Positions 1 to 7,164 of a stretch of DNA of 10,796 nucleotides are shown here, one piece after another. How positions within the stretch are numbered: the stretch's first letter is position 1; each line of letters opens with the position of its first letter. The notes beneath the pieces are model-generated. The model was given only the letters and a program-made list of their open reading frames with translations, had not been told where the DNA came from and searched no databases. The translations under genes and the position numbers were made by a program. Source of the stretch: Thermodesulfobacteriota bacterium (GTDB lineage: Bacteria; Desulfobacterota; BSN033; UBA1163); contig JASEIE010000115.1 in assembly GCA_030024065.1 (NCBI GenBank), positions 1 through 10,796 on the forward strand, written 5' to 3'.

Positions 1-40
1 CTTTCCCTCTCCCCTCAGGGGAGAGGGTGGGGTGAGGGGT
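1..40. repeat. REP-like GC-rich palindrome at window edge
   Basis: Bases 5-14 and 18-27 form a perfect 10-bp inverted repeat (CCCTCTCCCC / GGGGAGAGGG) around a 3-nt TCA loop, followed by a G-rich tail to base 39. Short palindromes of this composition recur between genes in many proteobacterial genomes, so a dispersed REP-type repeat is likely. No T-run follows the stem on the + strand, so it is not a standard intrinsic terminator, although the upstream gene is out of view and the hairpin could protect its mRNA 3' end. Two tandem CCGAAAT units follow at 44-57. Confidence 0.6.
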
Positions 41-86
41 ATTCCGAAATCCGAAATCAACAATCTGCAATCATGAAGGGGGGACC

Positions 87-1418
87 ATGAAGATCAGAAA
101 ATATTTTGACCCTGAGATGGAACTGATGGATCGTGAGGAGCTCGAAGCCCTTCAATTCCATCAACTCAAACTTCAGTTGAGAAGGTGTTACCGAAATTCG
201 GAGTTCTATCGGGAGAAGTTTGAAAAGGCAGGCATCAAACCCGAGGATATCCGATCCCTCGACGATGTCACCCATCTCCCTTTCATCACTAAACAGGACC
301 TCATGGTGGAGCAGCAGGCTCACCCGCCATTTGGAAGATACACGGTGGCTCCTCCTGAAACCTGGGCAGAACTTCGCCCCTCGCCCGGGACCACCAGTAT
401 TCCGATCAATACCATCTGGTCCCATGAAGATATCAAACATATCTCCAGGTGGACAGCCAGAACGATGTGGAATTTCGGGGTTCGACCCGGAGACATCATC
501 CAGAACGGATTCGGTTATGGCATCTGGGTGGCAGGGATCTCCGTCCATTATGCGGCTCGAGAACTGGGGTGCTTCGTCATCCCCATTGGCACGACAAAGA
601 GCGAGTGGCAAATCGACTATTTCCTCAATCCTGGCTCCACCGTTCTTCTCTGTACCCCGTCCTATGCATTAAATATCGCGGAGAGCCTGAAACAAAGAGG
701 AATCTCTCCCGAAGATATCCCTTTGAGAATCGGATGCTTCGGTGGTGAAACAGGGGCTGAAGTTCCTGCAACCCGTGACAAGATCGAGAAGGGATTGGGG
801 ATCCAGGCCTTTGACTGCTACGGGTTGACGGTCATCGGTCCCATCATTGCCACAGAGTGCTCCAAGAAGGCGGGGATTCATTGGATTGAGGATCACCTCC
901 TGGTCGAAATTATTGATCCGGAGACTTTGAAACCGTCCGCCCCCGGAGAGGTGGGCGTCCTGGTCATCACCCATCTCACCAAAGAAGCCACACCCATGAT
1001 CCGATACTGGACCGATGACTATGCGAGGCTGGATAAAAGAAAATGTAAATGCGGGAGAACCCATGCCCGCTCGGTGGGAGGAGTTTTCGGAAGGGCGGAG
1101 GACCGCATCCTCTGTGAGGATGGAAGTTTCTTTCCTGCCCAAGTGGAGAATGTAGTCCGGGGGTTGGATGGACTTTCTGATGAATTCTGCATCGAATTGA
1201 CCACCCACCCAGAGTCTGGCAAGGATACATGCACCCTTATTGTTGAGTCCCTGAAGGATGAAGCGATTCCCCAAAACACCTCTCAATTGAAGGAAAGGTT
1301 GAAAAATGAATGTGAGGTAACTCCGGAGATTCGGTTTGTTCCTTACGGCACCCTGAAACCGCCTGTCTTCAGAGCAAAACGGGTCGTGGATAAAAGGGAA
1401 ACAAAACAAGCCTCATGA
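87..1418 (+). CDS. PaaK-like acyl-CoA ligase paralogue with degenerate catalytic motifs (possible pseudoenzyme)
   Basis: This 443-aa cytoplasmic protein has the length and architecture of phenylacetate-CoA ligase (PaaK) relatives: a large AMP-binding domain (about 1-330) and a small C-terminal domain (about 335-440). Intact members make acyl-AMP from an acid and ATP, then acyl-CoA. Here key motifs are altered. The P-loop at 99-104 reads SPGTTS where the downstream paralogue has STGTTG. The A5 motif at 245-249 reads YGLTV, with Val249 (GTC) in place of the Mg-ATP glutamate. The A8 motif reads GRAED (335-339), and the A10 lysine position is Arg429 (AGA). The frame is otherwise clean. C258, H265, C320 and C322 are shared with the paralogue and could form a metal site. 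The ATG at 87 has an AAGGGGGG Shine-Dalgarno just upstream. It is first in an operon with the second ligase (19-nt gap) and the SDR. Family assignment is firm; substrate and activity are not. Confidence 0.88.
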   Translation: MKIRKYFDPEMELMDREELEALQFHQLKLQLRRCYRNSEFYREKFEKAGIKPEDIRSLDDVTHLPFITKQDLMVEQQAHPPFGRYTVAPPETWAELRPSPGTTSIPINTIWSHEDIKHISRWTARTMWNFGVRPGDIIQNGFGYGIWVAGISVHYAARELGCFVIPIGTTKSEWQIDYFLNPGSTVLLCTPSYALNIAESLKQRGISPEDIPLRIGCFGGETGAEVPATRDKIEKGLGIQAFDCYGLTVIGPIIATECSKKAGIHWIEDHLLVEIIDPETLKPSAPGEVGVLVITHLTKEATPMIRYWTDDYARLDKRKCKCGRTHARSVGGVFGRAEDRILCEDGSFFPAQVENVVRGLDGLSDEFCIELTTHPESGKDTCTLIVESLKDEAIPQNTSQLKERLKNECEVTPEIRFVPYGTLKPPVFRAKRVVDKRETKQAS

Positions 1419-1437
1419 ATCACGAGAAGGGGGTATT

Positions 1438-2766
1438 ATGAAGTTCAAAAAGTATTATGATCCTGAGATAGAGACAATGAATCGAGAAAAATTAGAGGCC
1501 CTTCAACTTCATCGACTTAAACATCAATTAAGAAGATGTTACCAAGGATCTGAATTTTATCGGGAAAAGTTTGAAAAGGCAGGAATCAACCCCAAAGATA
1601 TTCGATCTTTAGAAGATGCCGTCCATCTCCCTTTTGTTACCAAATCCGAGCTCCGAGATGAACAACAGGCCCATCCTCCCTTTGGAAGGTTTACGGTTGC
1701 CTCCCCTGAAAGATGGGCAGAGCTCCATCCCTCCACAGGGACAACGGGTGTTCCTGTGAATACCATTTGGTCTTACGATGATGTGAAGAACATCTCCAAA
1801 TGGACAGCTCGAACGATGTGGACCTTTGGCGTGAGGCCGGGAGATATCATTCAAAATGGGTTCAGTTATGGTCTTTGGGTAGCTGGAATGTCAACCCATT
1901 ATGCTGCAGGAGAATTGGGTTGCTTCGTCATTCCCATTGGTGCTGCAATGACGGAACGTCAAATCGATTACCTCCTCAATCCAGGATCCACTGTTCTTCT
2001 CTGCACACCCTCTTATGCTTTACACATCGCCGAACGTCTGAAACAGAGAGGAATTCCACCCAAAGATATTTCCCTGAGAATTGGATGCTTCGGTGGAGAA
2101 GGAGGGTCTGAAGTTCCGGCAACCCGCGAGAAGATCGAGAAGGGATTGGGTATTGAGGCCTTTGACTATTATGGCCTTGCTGAGATCGGTCCAACCATCG
2201 CTTCGGAATGTCCCTACAAGGCAGGAATTCATTGGGTGGAGGACCATCTCCTCATCGAGGTGATTCATCCAGAGACTAAAACACCCTGTCGCCCTGGAGA
2301 GGTGGGGGTCCTTGTCATCACTCACCTTACCAAAGAGGCCACTCCTATGATCCGATATTGGACTAATGATCTTGCCAGATCGGATAAGAGAAAATGCAAG
2401 TGCGGTCGAACCCATGCCCGTTCCCAAGGAGGGATATTGGGAAGGGCGGATGATATGATCATCTATAAAGGTGCAAAATTTTATCCTGTTCAAGTGGAGA
2501 AGGTCGTAAGGAGCTTCTGTGAGCTTTCCGATGAATTCTGTATCGAACTCACCACAGATCCCCAACTGAGTATGGATGTATGTTCTGTTGTTGTCGAGTG
2601 CCTAAAAGATGAGGATGTTCCAAGGATCACCCTTCCACTGAAGCAGGGATTAAAAGAAGAATGCCAAGTGACTCCGGAGATCAAATTTGTTCCCTTCGGA
2701 ACTCTCGAGCGAACCACCTTTAAGGCTAAAAGGGTCATTGACAGGAGGGAGAAGAAATTAGGGTGA
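1438..2766 (+). CDS. PaaK-family acyl-CoA ligase (AMP-forming), motifs intact
   Basis: This 442-aa cytoplasmic ligase is expected to convert an aromatic or other carboxylic acid, ATP and CoA to the acyl-CoA, AMP and PPi. All expected adenylation motifs are present: P-loop STGTTG at 99-104, A5 YGLAE at 245-249 with Glu249, A8 GRADD at 335-339, and the A10 lysine Lys429 within FKAKRV. A conserved CKCGRTH segment (320-326), with C258 and H265, may bind a metal (inference). It aligns to the upstream protein without gaps over 440 residues, at about 318/440 identities by hand count. The start codon has AAGGGGG about 5 nt upstream, inside the 19-nt gap after the first ligase, and the SDR follows after 21 nt, so the three genes are probably cotranscribed. 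Substrate is unknown: PaaK homologues act on phenylacetate, benzoate-like and other acids, and no phenylacetate-pathway gene is visible nearby. Confidence 0.92.
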   Translation: MKFKKYYDPEIETMNREKLEALQLHRLKHQLRRCYQGSEFYREKFEKAGINPKDIRSLEDAVHLPFVTKSELRDEQQAHPPFGRFTVASPERWAELHPSTGTTGVPVNTIWSYDDVKNISKWTARTMWTFGVRPGDIIQNGFSYGLWVAGMSTHYAAGELGCFVIPIGAAMTERQIDYLLNPGSTVLLCTPSYALHIAERLKQRGIPPKDISLRIGCFGGEGGSEVPATREKIEKGLGIEAFDYYGLAEIGPTIASECPYKAGIHWVEDHLLIEVIHPETKTPCRPGEVGVLVITHLTKEATPMIRYWTNDLARSDKRKCKCGRTHARSQGGILGRADDMIIYKGAKFYPVQVEKVVRSFCELSDEFCIELTTDPQLSMDVCSVVVECLKDEDVPRITLPLKQGLKEECQVTPEIKFVPFGTLERTTFKAKRVIDRREKKLG

Positions 2767-2779
2767 CGGGAAGGGATGT

Positions 2780-2785
2780 AGGGGA
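2780..2785 (+). promoter_or_regulatory. Ribosome binding site favouring the GTG start of the SDR gene
   Basis: AGGGGA lies 2 nt before GTG 2788, with a second purine-rich block (GGGAAGGGA, about 2768-2776) further upstream. The in-frame ATG at 2803 would leave AGGGGA about 17 nt away and has no good Shine-Dalgarno of its own. Against this, SDR proteins of this type usually begin close to the residues encoded at 2803 (M-F-x-L-T-G-K). The start is therefore either GTG 2788 (256 aa) or ATG 2803 (251 aa). Confidence 0.45.
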
Positions 2786-2787
2786 AA

Positions 2788-3558
2788 GTGGATCTGATAA
2801 GCATGTTTCAATTGACAGGTAAAAGAGCGATGGTGACCGGTGCAAGCCGAGGCATTGGTGAAGCAGTTGCCAAAGGATTCGCCAAGGCTGGAGCCGATCT
2901 CATTTTGGTGAGCAGAAATTTGTCAGCCCTCGAAAAGGTGGCAAAGGAGATCGAATGTTATGGAAGAAAGGCTCTCCCGGTTTCCGCCGACATTGGGAAT
3001 CCTGAAGAGATACGGGGAGCTGTGGATAGTGCATTAAAGGTTTTCTCTCGGATCGATGTCCTCGTGAATAATGCAGGTATCAGTCCCGTTCTGAAAAGGG
3101 CAGAGGAAGTAACCCTTAAGGAATGGGAGGAGATTGTGAGGGTTAATCTCACCGGAACCTTCCTCTTCTGCCAGGCAGTGGGAGAGGTCATGATCAAACA
3201 GGGTGGAGGGAAGATCATCAACATAGCCTCTGTCGGAGCAGTGGTGGCATTCCCAAGGCAAATTGCCTACTGCGCTGCAAAAGGAGGTATTCTTCAATTG
3301 ACAAAAGTTTTGGCCATTGATTGGGCGAGATACAATATTCAAGTCAATGCGATCGGCCCTGCCTACCTCGAAACAAAATTGACCAAGGGAATGAGGGAAT
3401 CGAAAGTTATCTCCGAAGATCTTCTTCGAAGGACTCCCATGGGAAGGTTTGGCAAACCTGAGGAGATTGTCGGTGCTGCCATCTATCTTGCCTCCGATGC
3501 TTCGAGCTATGTTACAGGCCAAACCCTGTTTGTGGATGGAGGATGGCTCGCCTTATAA
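2788..3558 (+). CDS. Short-chain dehydrogenase/reductase (classical SDR)
   Basis: This 256-aa Rossmann-fold oxidoreductase should interconvert an alcohol and a ketone using NAD(P)(H). Counting from GTG 2788, the glycine motif TGASRGIG is at 17-24, NNAG at 94-97, and the catalytic tetrad is N120, S148, Y161 and K165 (YCAAK). Arg21 in the glycine motif and Arg43 at the end of the second beta strand favour NADP(H). The C-terminal segment with GRFGKPEE and a GQTLFVDGG-type ending is typical of the gluconate 5-dehydrogenase / 3-oxoacyl-ACP reductase branch. Substrate cannot be read from sequence; acetoin or 2,3-butanediol would be attractive next to an Aco-type complex, but that is speculation. 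It is the last gene of the ligase operon, and its stop overlaps the end of the convergent E3 gene by 6 bp. Start choice is discussed under the ribosome binding site. Confidence 0.93.
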   Translation: MDLISMFQLTGKRAMVTGASRGIGEAVAKGFAKAGADLILVSRNLSALEKVAKEIECYGRKALPVSADIGNPEEIRGAVDSALKVFSRIDVLVNNAGISPVLKRAEEVTLKEWEEIVRVNLTGTFLFCQAVGEVMIKQGGGKIINIASVGAVVAFPRQIAYCAAKGGILQLTKVLAIDWARYNIQVNAIGPAYLETKLTKGMRESKVISEDLLRRTPMGRFGKPEEIVGAAIYLASDASSYVTGQTLFVDGGWLAL

Positions 3559-4959
3559 TTCTACTCCGCTCTTTAAGAAGTGGATTGCTTCTCCCTTCAC
3601 GTCAAGGGCTGCTTCAAAGAAGGCCTCAGAAAGGGTTGGGTGACCATATACCGCGGCTTTCAATTCCTCGACCCCCATCTCATTCCGCATAGCCAGGGAG
3701 GCGATGGAGATGAGCTCTGTCGCCTGGGGGGCCAATATATGTACACCGAGGATCTCACCATATCTCTTACCAAAAACGATCTTAAGGACGCCCTGGTCCT
3801 GTCCGATCGTAGCTGCCCTGCCCGAGGCAGCAATGGGAAATTTCCCCACTTCGATCTCCTCGCCCCTCTCCTCAGCCTCTTTTTGGGTCAAACCGATGGA
3901 CCCAATCTCAGGACTCGCATAGGTACATCGAGGAAGGAGTCGAAGGTCTATCTTCATCGACTTTCCAGTAAATTGATCCACCGATAGGATTCCTTCAACA
4001 AGGGCTTTGTGAGCAAGGAAGCCCCTTCCGTTCACATCACCGACTCCGTAAACTCCAGAGACAGAGGTCTCCAGATGCTCATTCACCCGTATAAAGCCAT
4101 CCTCTAAGACAATCCCAACATTTTCCAGGCCAAGATCTTCTATATTCCCTAACCTCTTTCCTGGGATCAAAACCTTTTCCACCTCGATCTGCTCCAATCC
4201 CTTCTTCGTGTTGAGGCTGAGGATAACCCTACCTTTCTCAGAAATCCTCGCATCCACCGCTTCGGTATGAACCATCACTTTAATTCCCTGCATTGTGAGG
4301 ATTCGCCGAAGTCGATGGGAGATCTCCAAATCCTCCCTTTGGAGTATTCGGTTACCCTTTTCGAATAACACCACTTCGCAGCCGAACCCTCTAAAGATCG
4401 TCCCAAATTCAACACCCCTCCTCCCACAGCCGACAATTGCTAAGCCTCTGGGCAATTCCTTCAGGCTTAGAGCATCTCGACTCGATAAAATCCTTTCGCC
4501 ATCTGTCCTGAATGGGGATGAATCGAGGACGGCACCGGTGGAGATGATCATCCTCTCTCCATTTATCGTAACTTCGGAGCCATCCTTTTTCTTGACGATT
4601 AAATTTTTTGAATCAACAAGCCTCCCATTCCCCTGGATGAACATCACTCCCCGATTGATCAATATGGTCTCAATTCCATTGACGAGGTTATGGATCACCT
4701 TGTCCTTTCGTTCCATCACCTTTTCAAAACGGAGTTTGATTTCACCCTCGAGATATTCAGAAGATCTCAATTCTGAAAAAAGTTGAGAATCATGAAGAAG
4801 GGACTTTGTTGGGAAACAACCCCAGTTCAAACACGTCCCCCCTAACTTCTCCCTCTCGATAAGGCAGACCTTCAAGCCCTTCATGGCCCCCCTGAGGGCT
4901 GAGCTGTAACCTCCAGGCCCGCCTCCCAGAACGATCAAATCAAAGGTTCTTCTTTCCAT
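3553..4959 (-). CDS. lpdA: Dihydrolipoyl dehydrogenase (E3 component)
   Basis: This 468-aa FAD disulfide oxidoreductase reoxidises the dihydrolipoyl arm of E2 and passes electrons to NAD+. The N-terminal FAD site GGGPGG is at 12-17. The redox-active disulfide lies in GGTCLNWGCFPTKS, with C43 and C48; Trp46 and Phe49 replace the commoner Val and Ile. A second nucleotide-binding motif (IVGCGRRGVEFG type) lies in the middle third. The C-terminal dimerisation domain carries the His-Glu pair in HPTLSE (H440, E445). There is no fused lipoyl domain at the N terminus, unlike some Aco-cluster E3 proteins. The ATG lies 3 nt after the E2 stop. Its only Shine-Dalgarno-like bases (AAGGG) are about 14 nt upstream, within E2, so translation is probably coupled. 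It is last in the complex operon, and its stop overlaps the SDR gene on the opposite strand. Confidence 0.95.
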   Translation of the reverse strand: MERRTFDLIVLGGGPGGYSSALRGAMKGLKVCLIEREKLGGTCLNWGCFPTKSLLHDSQLFSELRSSEYLEGEIKLRFEKVMERKDKVIHNLVNGIETILINRGVMFIQGNGRLVDSKNLIVKKKDGSEVTINGERMIISTGAVLDSSPFRTDGERILSSRDALSLKELPRGLAIVGCGRRGVEFGTIFRGFGCEVVLFEKGNRILQREDLEISHRLRRILTMQGIKVMVHTEAVDARISEKGRVILSLNTKKGLEQIEVEKVLIPGKRLGNIEDLGLENVGIVLEDGFIRVNEHLETSVSGVYGVGDVNGRGFLAHKALVEGILSVDQFTGKSMKIDLRLLPRCTYASPEIGSIGLTQKEAEERGEEIEVGKFPIAASGRAATIGQDQGVLKIVFGKRYGEILGVHILAPQATELISIASLAMRNEMGVEELKAAVYGHPTLSEAFFEAALDVKGEAIHFLKSGVEL

Positions 4960-4962
4960 CGT

Positions 4963-6165
4963 CTATATCAATCCCTTCAATTGACTTGGGTCCTCCAAGA
5001 TCTCTTTCAGTCGTCCTAAAAATCTGGCTGCAGGTGCACCATCGATCACCCGGTGATCGAACGTAAGACAAAAGTTCATTGTCGACCGAATGGCAATCTT
5101 ATCTTCTTCAACGACCTTTACCTTTCGATCAAGCTTCCCAACCCCCAAGATGGCACTTTCGGGTTGATTGATAATGGGTGTGAAGAGGTCGACCCCATAA
5201 ATCCCCAGGTTGGTAATGGTGAAGGTACCAAACTTGAGATCATCTGGCCCGATTTTTCCCTCCTGAGTTCTTTGAATGAGACCGCTACTCTCCTGAGCAA
5301 TTTCAAGAAGGGATTTTTTATGGGTATTCCGTAGAACTGGCACGATCAAACCCCTATCTGTGGCAATAGCAATTCCTATGTTCACATTCCCATAAACCTC
5401 AATCTCATCCCCTTTCAGGCTCGAATTGATTTCAGGCACCTCCATCAATGCCTGACTCACCACCTTAATCAAAATATCATTCAAGGAAGCCCGAACTCCC
5501 TTCGACTCCCAAATCGATTGATTCTCCTCCCGAAAGCGGACCACCTCTGTCATATCCACTTCCATCACCTGAGTCACTCTTGGAGCCGTATGCCAGCTCA
5601 AAGTCATCCTTTCCGCAATCAACCTTCTAATCCCCTTGAGCGGAATCCTTTTAGAGATTTGGAGGGGCCTCTCCTCACCCTCTTTTATTGTCCTCAGGAC
5701 ATCCTCCTTGGTAATACTTCCACCAGGACCTGTCCCGATGATGCCTTCCAGACTCACTCCCTTCTCCTCTGCAATCCTTCTCGCTAAAGGAGATGCCTTA
5801 ACTTCTCGCCTCCCCTCTTTTAATCTGGGCGAGGAGATGGTTATTGGGATCTCCGCAGGCCTCTCTTCAGGAGGAGCCTTCAGTTCTTTAGCCTTTTTGA
5901 TCACCGTATCGAGGTCAAAGGTCTCCCCTCCTTCGGCCACTACCGCGATGACCTCACCGACAGGTAGGATATCGCCCTCTTGAGCCATGATCTTCACCAG
6001 GATGCCTGACTCAGGCGCCTCAATCTCAAAGTTAATTTTGTCTGTCTCAATGATACAAATGGGCTCCCCCTTTTCAACCCGATCCCCTTCCTGTTTCATC
6101 CAGGTCATAATCGTGGCCTTCTCCATTGTCAAACCGAGCCTTGGAATGATAATTGCCTTTGCCAT
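4963..6165 (-). CDS. acoC: Dihydrolipoamide acyltransferase (E2 component, single lipoyl domain)
   Basis: This 400-aa protein forms the core of the complex and transfers the acyl group from lipoamide to CoA. The single N-terminal lipoyl domain (about 2-78) carries the lipoylated lysine K43 in ETDKINFE. A linker follows, then a peripheral-subunit-binding domain (about 123-157: SPLARRIAEEKG, then GTGPGG) that docks E1/E3. The catalytic domain (about 170-400) ends with the active-site motif HRVIDG (H371, D375). Total length fits acetoin and simple 2-oxoacid complexes with one lipoyl domain, not the multi-lipoyl E2p of enterobacteria. The start has GGAGAAG about 6 nt upstream, overlapping the E1-beta stop, so the two are coupled. 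The complex needs lipoylation, but no lipoate synthesis or ligase gene is in the window. The symbol is by analogy; acyl specificity (acetyl versus branched-chain) is not proven. Confidence 0.92.
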   Translation of the reverse strand: MAKAIIIPRLGLTMEKATIMTWMKQEGDRVEKGEPICIIETDKINFEIEAPESGILVKIMAQEGDILPVGEVIAVVAEGGETFDLDTVIKKAKELKAPPEERPAEIPITISSPRLKEGRREVKASPLARRIAEEKGVSLEGIIGTGPGGSITKEDVLRTIKEGEERPLQISKRIPLKGIRRLIAERMTLSWHTAPRVTQVMEVDMTEVVRFREENQSIWESKGVRASLNDILIKVVSQALMEVPEINSSLKGDEIEVYGNVNIGIAIATDRGLIVPVLRNTHKKSLLEIAQESSGLIQRTQEGKIGPDDLKFGTFTITNLGIYGVDLFTPIINQPESAILGVGKLDRKVKVVEEDKIAIRSTMNFCLTFDHRVIDGAPAARFLGRLKEILEDPSQLKGLI

Positions 6166-6177
6166 CGAGAGCTTCTC

Positions 6178-7152
6178 CTATCCGAGCAATTCCCTGACCC
6201 CTTTGATAATTGCCCTCTCATCGGGGATGACGAAGTTTTCCAATTTAGGCGCAAAAGGAACAGGGGTATTGGCAGCCGCAACCCTCTTGATCGGAGCGTC
6301 GAGGTCATAGAAGGCCTTCTCCGAGACCAATGCCGCTATCTCAGCTCCAAATCCGGATCGCTTGGAAGCCTCATGAACGATCAACAACCTCCCTGTCTTC
6401 CTAATCGATTGAAGGATCGCCTCCTCATCAAGAGGAACCAACGTCCTCGGATCAACCACCTCAGCCTCAATCCCATCTTCAGCTAAAGCCTCAGCAGCTT
6501 TGAGGGCTCTCAAGACCATTCGCGATGTGGCCACGATGGTCACATCCTTCCCCTCCCTTTTAATGTCCGCCTTTCCAATAGGGATCAGATATTCCTCCTC
6601 AGGGACCGGTCCCTTCTCATTGTAGAGGAGCTTATGTTCGATGAAGATGATGGGATTGTCATCCCTGATAGACGACTTGATGAGCCCTTTTACATCGTAA
6701 GGAGTGGAAGGCATTACCACTTTTAACCCTGGGATATGGGTGTACCAGGCCTCAAGGCTTTGGGCATGTTGAGCAGCCGATGATCTACCCGCTCCTCCTT
6801 GAGTGCGAATCACCAAAGAAGCCTTAGCCTTCCCACCAAACATGTAGCGCACTTTGGCGATCTGGTTGATAATCTGATCAATCGCAATCGTTGAAAAGTC
6901 GATATACATGATCTCTGCCACTGGTCTCATTCCGAGAAGGGCTGCTCCTAATGCAGCGCCAGTAATGGCTGCCTCCGAGATGGGCGTATTCCTTACACGA
7001 GCCGAACCAAATTCCTCAAGAAGCCCTTGGGTCACCTTATAAGTCCCCCCAAATTCTGCAATATCTTCACCCAAGAGAAAGACCCGTTCATCCCTCTTCA
7101 TTTCCTCTTTCAAACCCTCCCTCAAAGCTTCACGATATGTGATCTCTCGCAT
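6178..7152 (-). CDS. acoB: Acetoin/2-oxoacid dehydrogenase E1 beta subunit
   Basis: This 324-aa beta subunit of the thiamine-diphosphate E1 heterotetramer spans the transketolase pyrimidine-binding domain (about 3-180) and the transketolase C-terminal domain (about 195-315). The glutamate that activates the TPP aminopyrimidine is E60 in TPISEA. An AAQHAQS segment with H129 matches the conserved histidine region, and IRDDNPIIFIEHKLLY (about 162-177) is typical of Aco/Pdh beta chains. The subunit works with the alpha chain encoded immediately upstream, decarboxylating or cleaving the substrate and loading the acyl group onto E2. Intergenic gaps are 12 nt on both sides, and the start has AAGGAGAAGGGG just upstream. 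Sequence flavour is closest to AcoB-type beta chains; a pyruvate or branched-chain 2-oxoacid complex is the alternative. Confidence 0.93.
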   Translation of the reverse strand: MREITYREALREGLKEEMKRDERVFLLGEDIAEFGGTYKVTQGLLEEFGSARVRNTPISEAAITGAALGAALLGMRPVAEIMYIDFSTIAIDQIINQIAKVRYMFGGKAKASLVIRTQGGAGRSSAAQHAQSLEAWYTHIPGLKVVMPSTPYDVKGLIKSSIRDDNPIIFIEHKLLYNEKGPVPEEEYLIPIGKADIKREGKDVTIVATSRMVLRALKAAEALAEDGIEAEVVDPRTLVPLDEEAILQSIRKTGRLLIVHEASKRSGFGAEIAALVSEKAFYDLDAPIKRVAAANTPVPFAPKLENFVIPDERAIIKGVRELLG

Positions 7153-7164
7153 TCCCCTTCTCCT

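Noticed and set aside
669..1409. Long antisense ORF (246 codons) in the first ligase, with a similar 181-codon antisense ORF at 2020-2565 in the second
   Set aside because: Their mutual similarity is explained by the paralogy of the sense genes. They have no recognisable domain and show codon-shadow composition.
3575..3591. AGAAG / CTTCT stem-loop just past the SDR stop as a terminator
   Set aside because: Only 5 bp, no U-run, and inside the E3 coding sequence.
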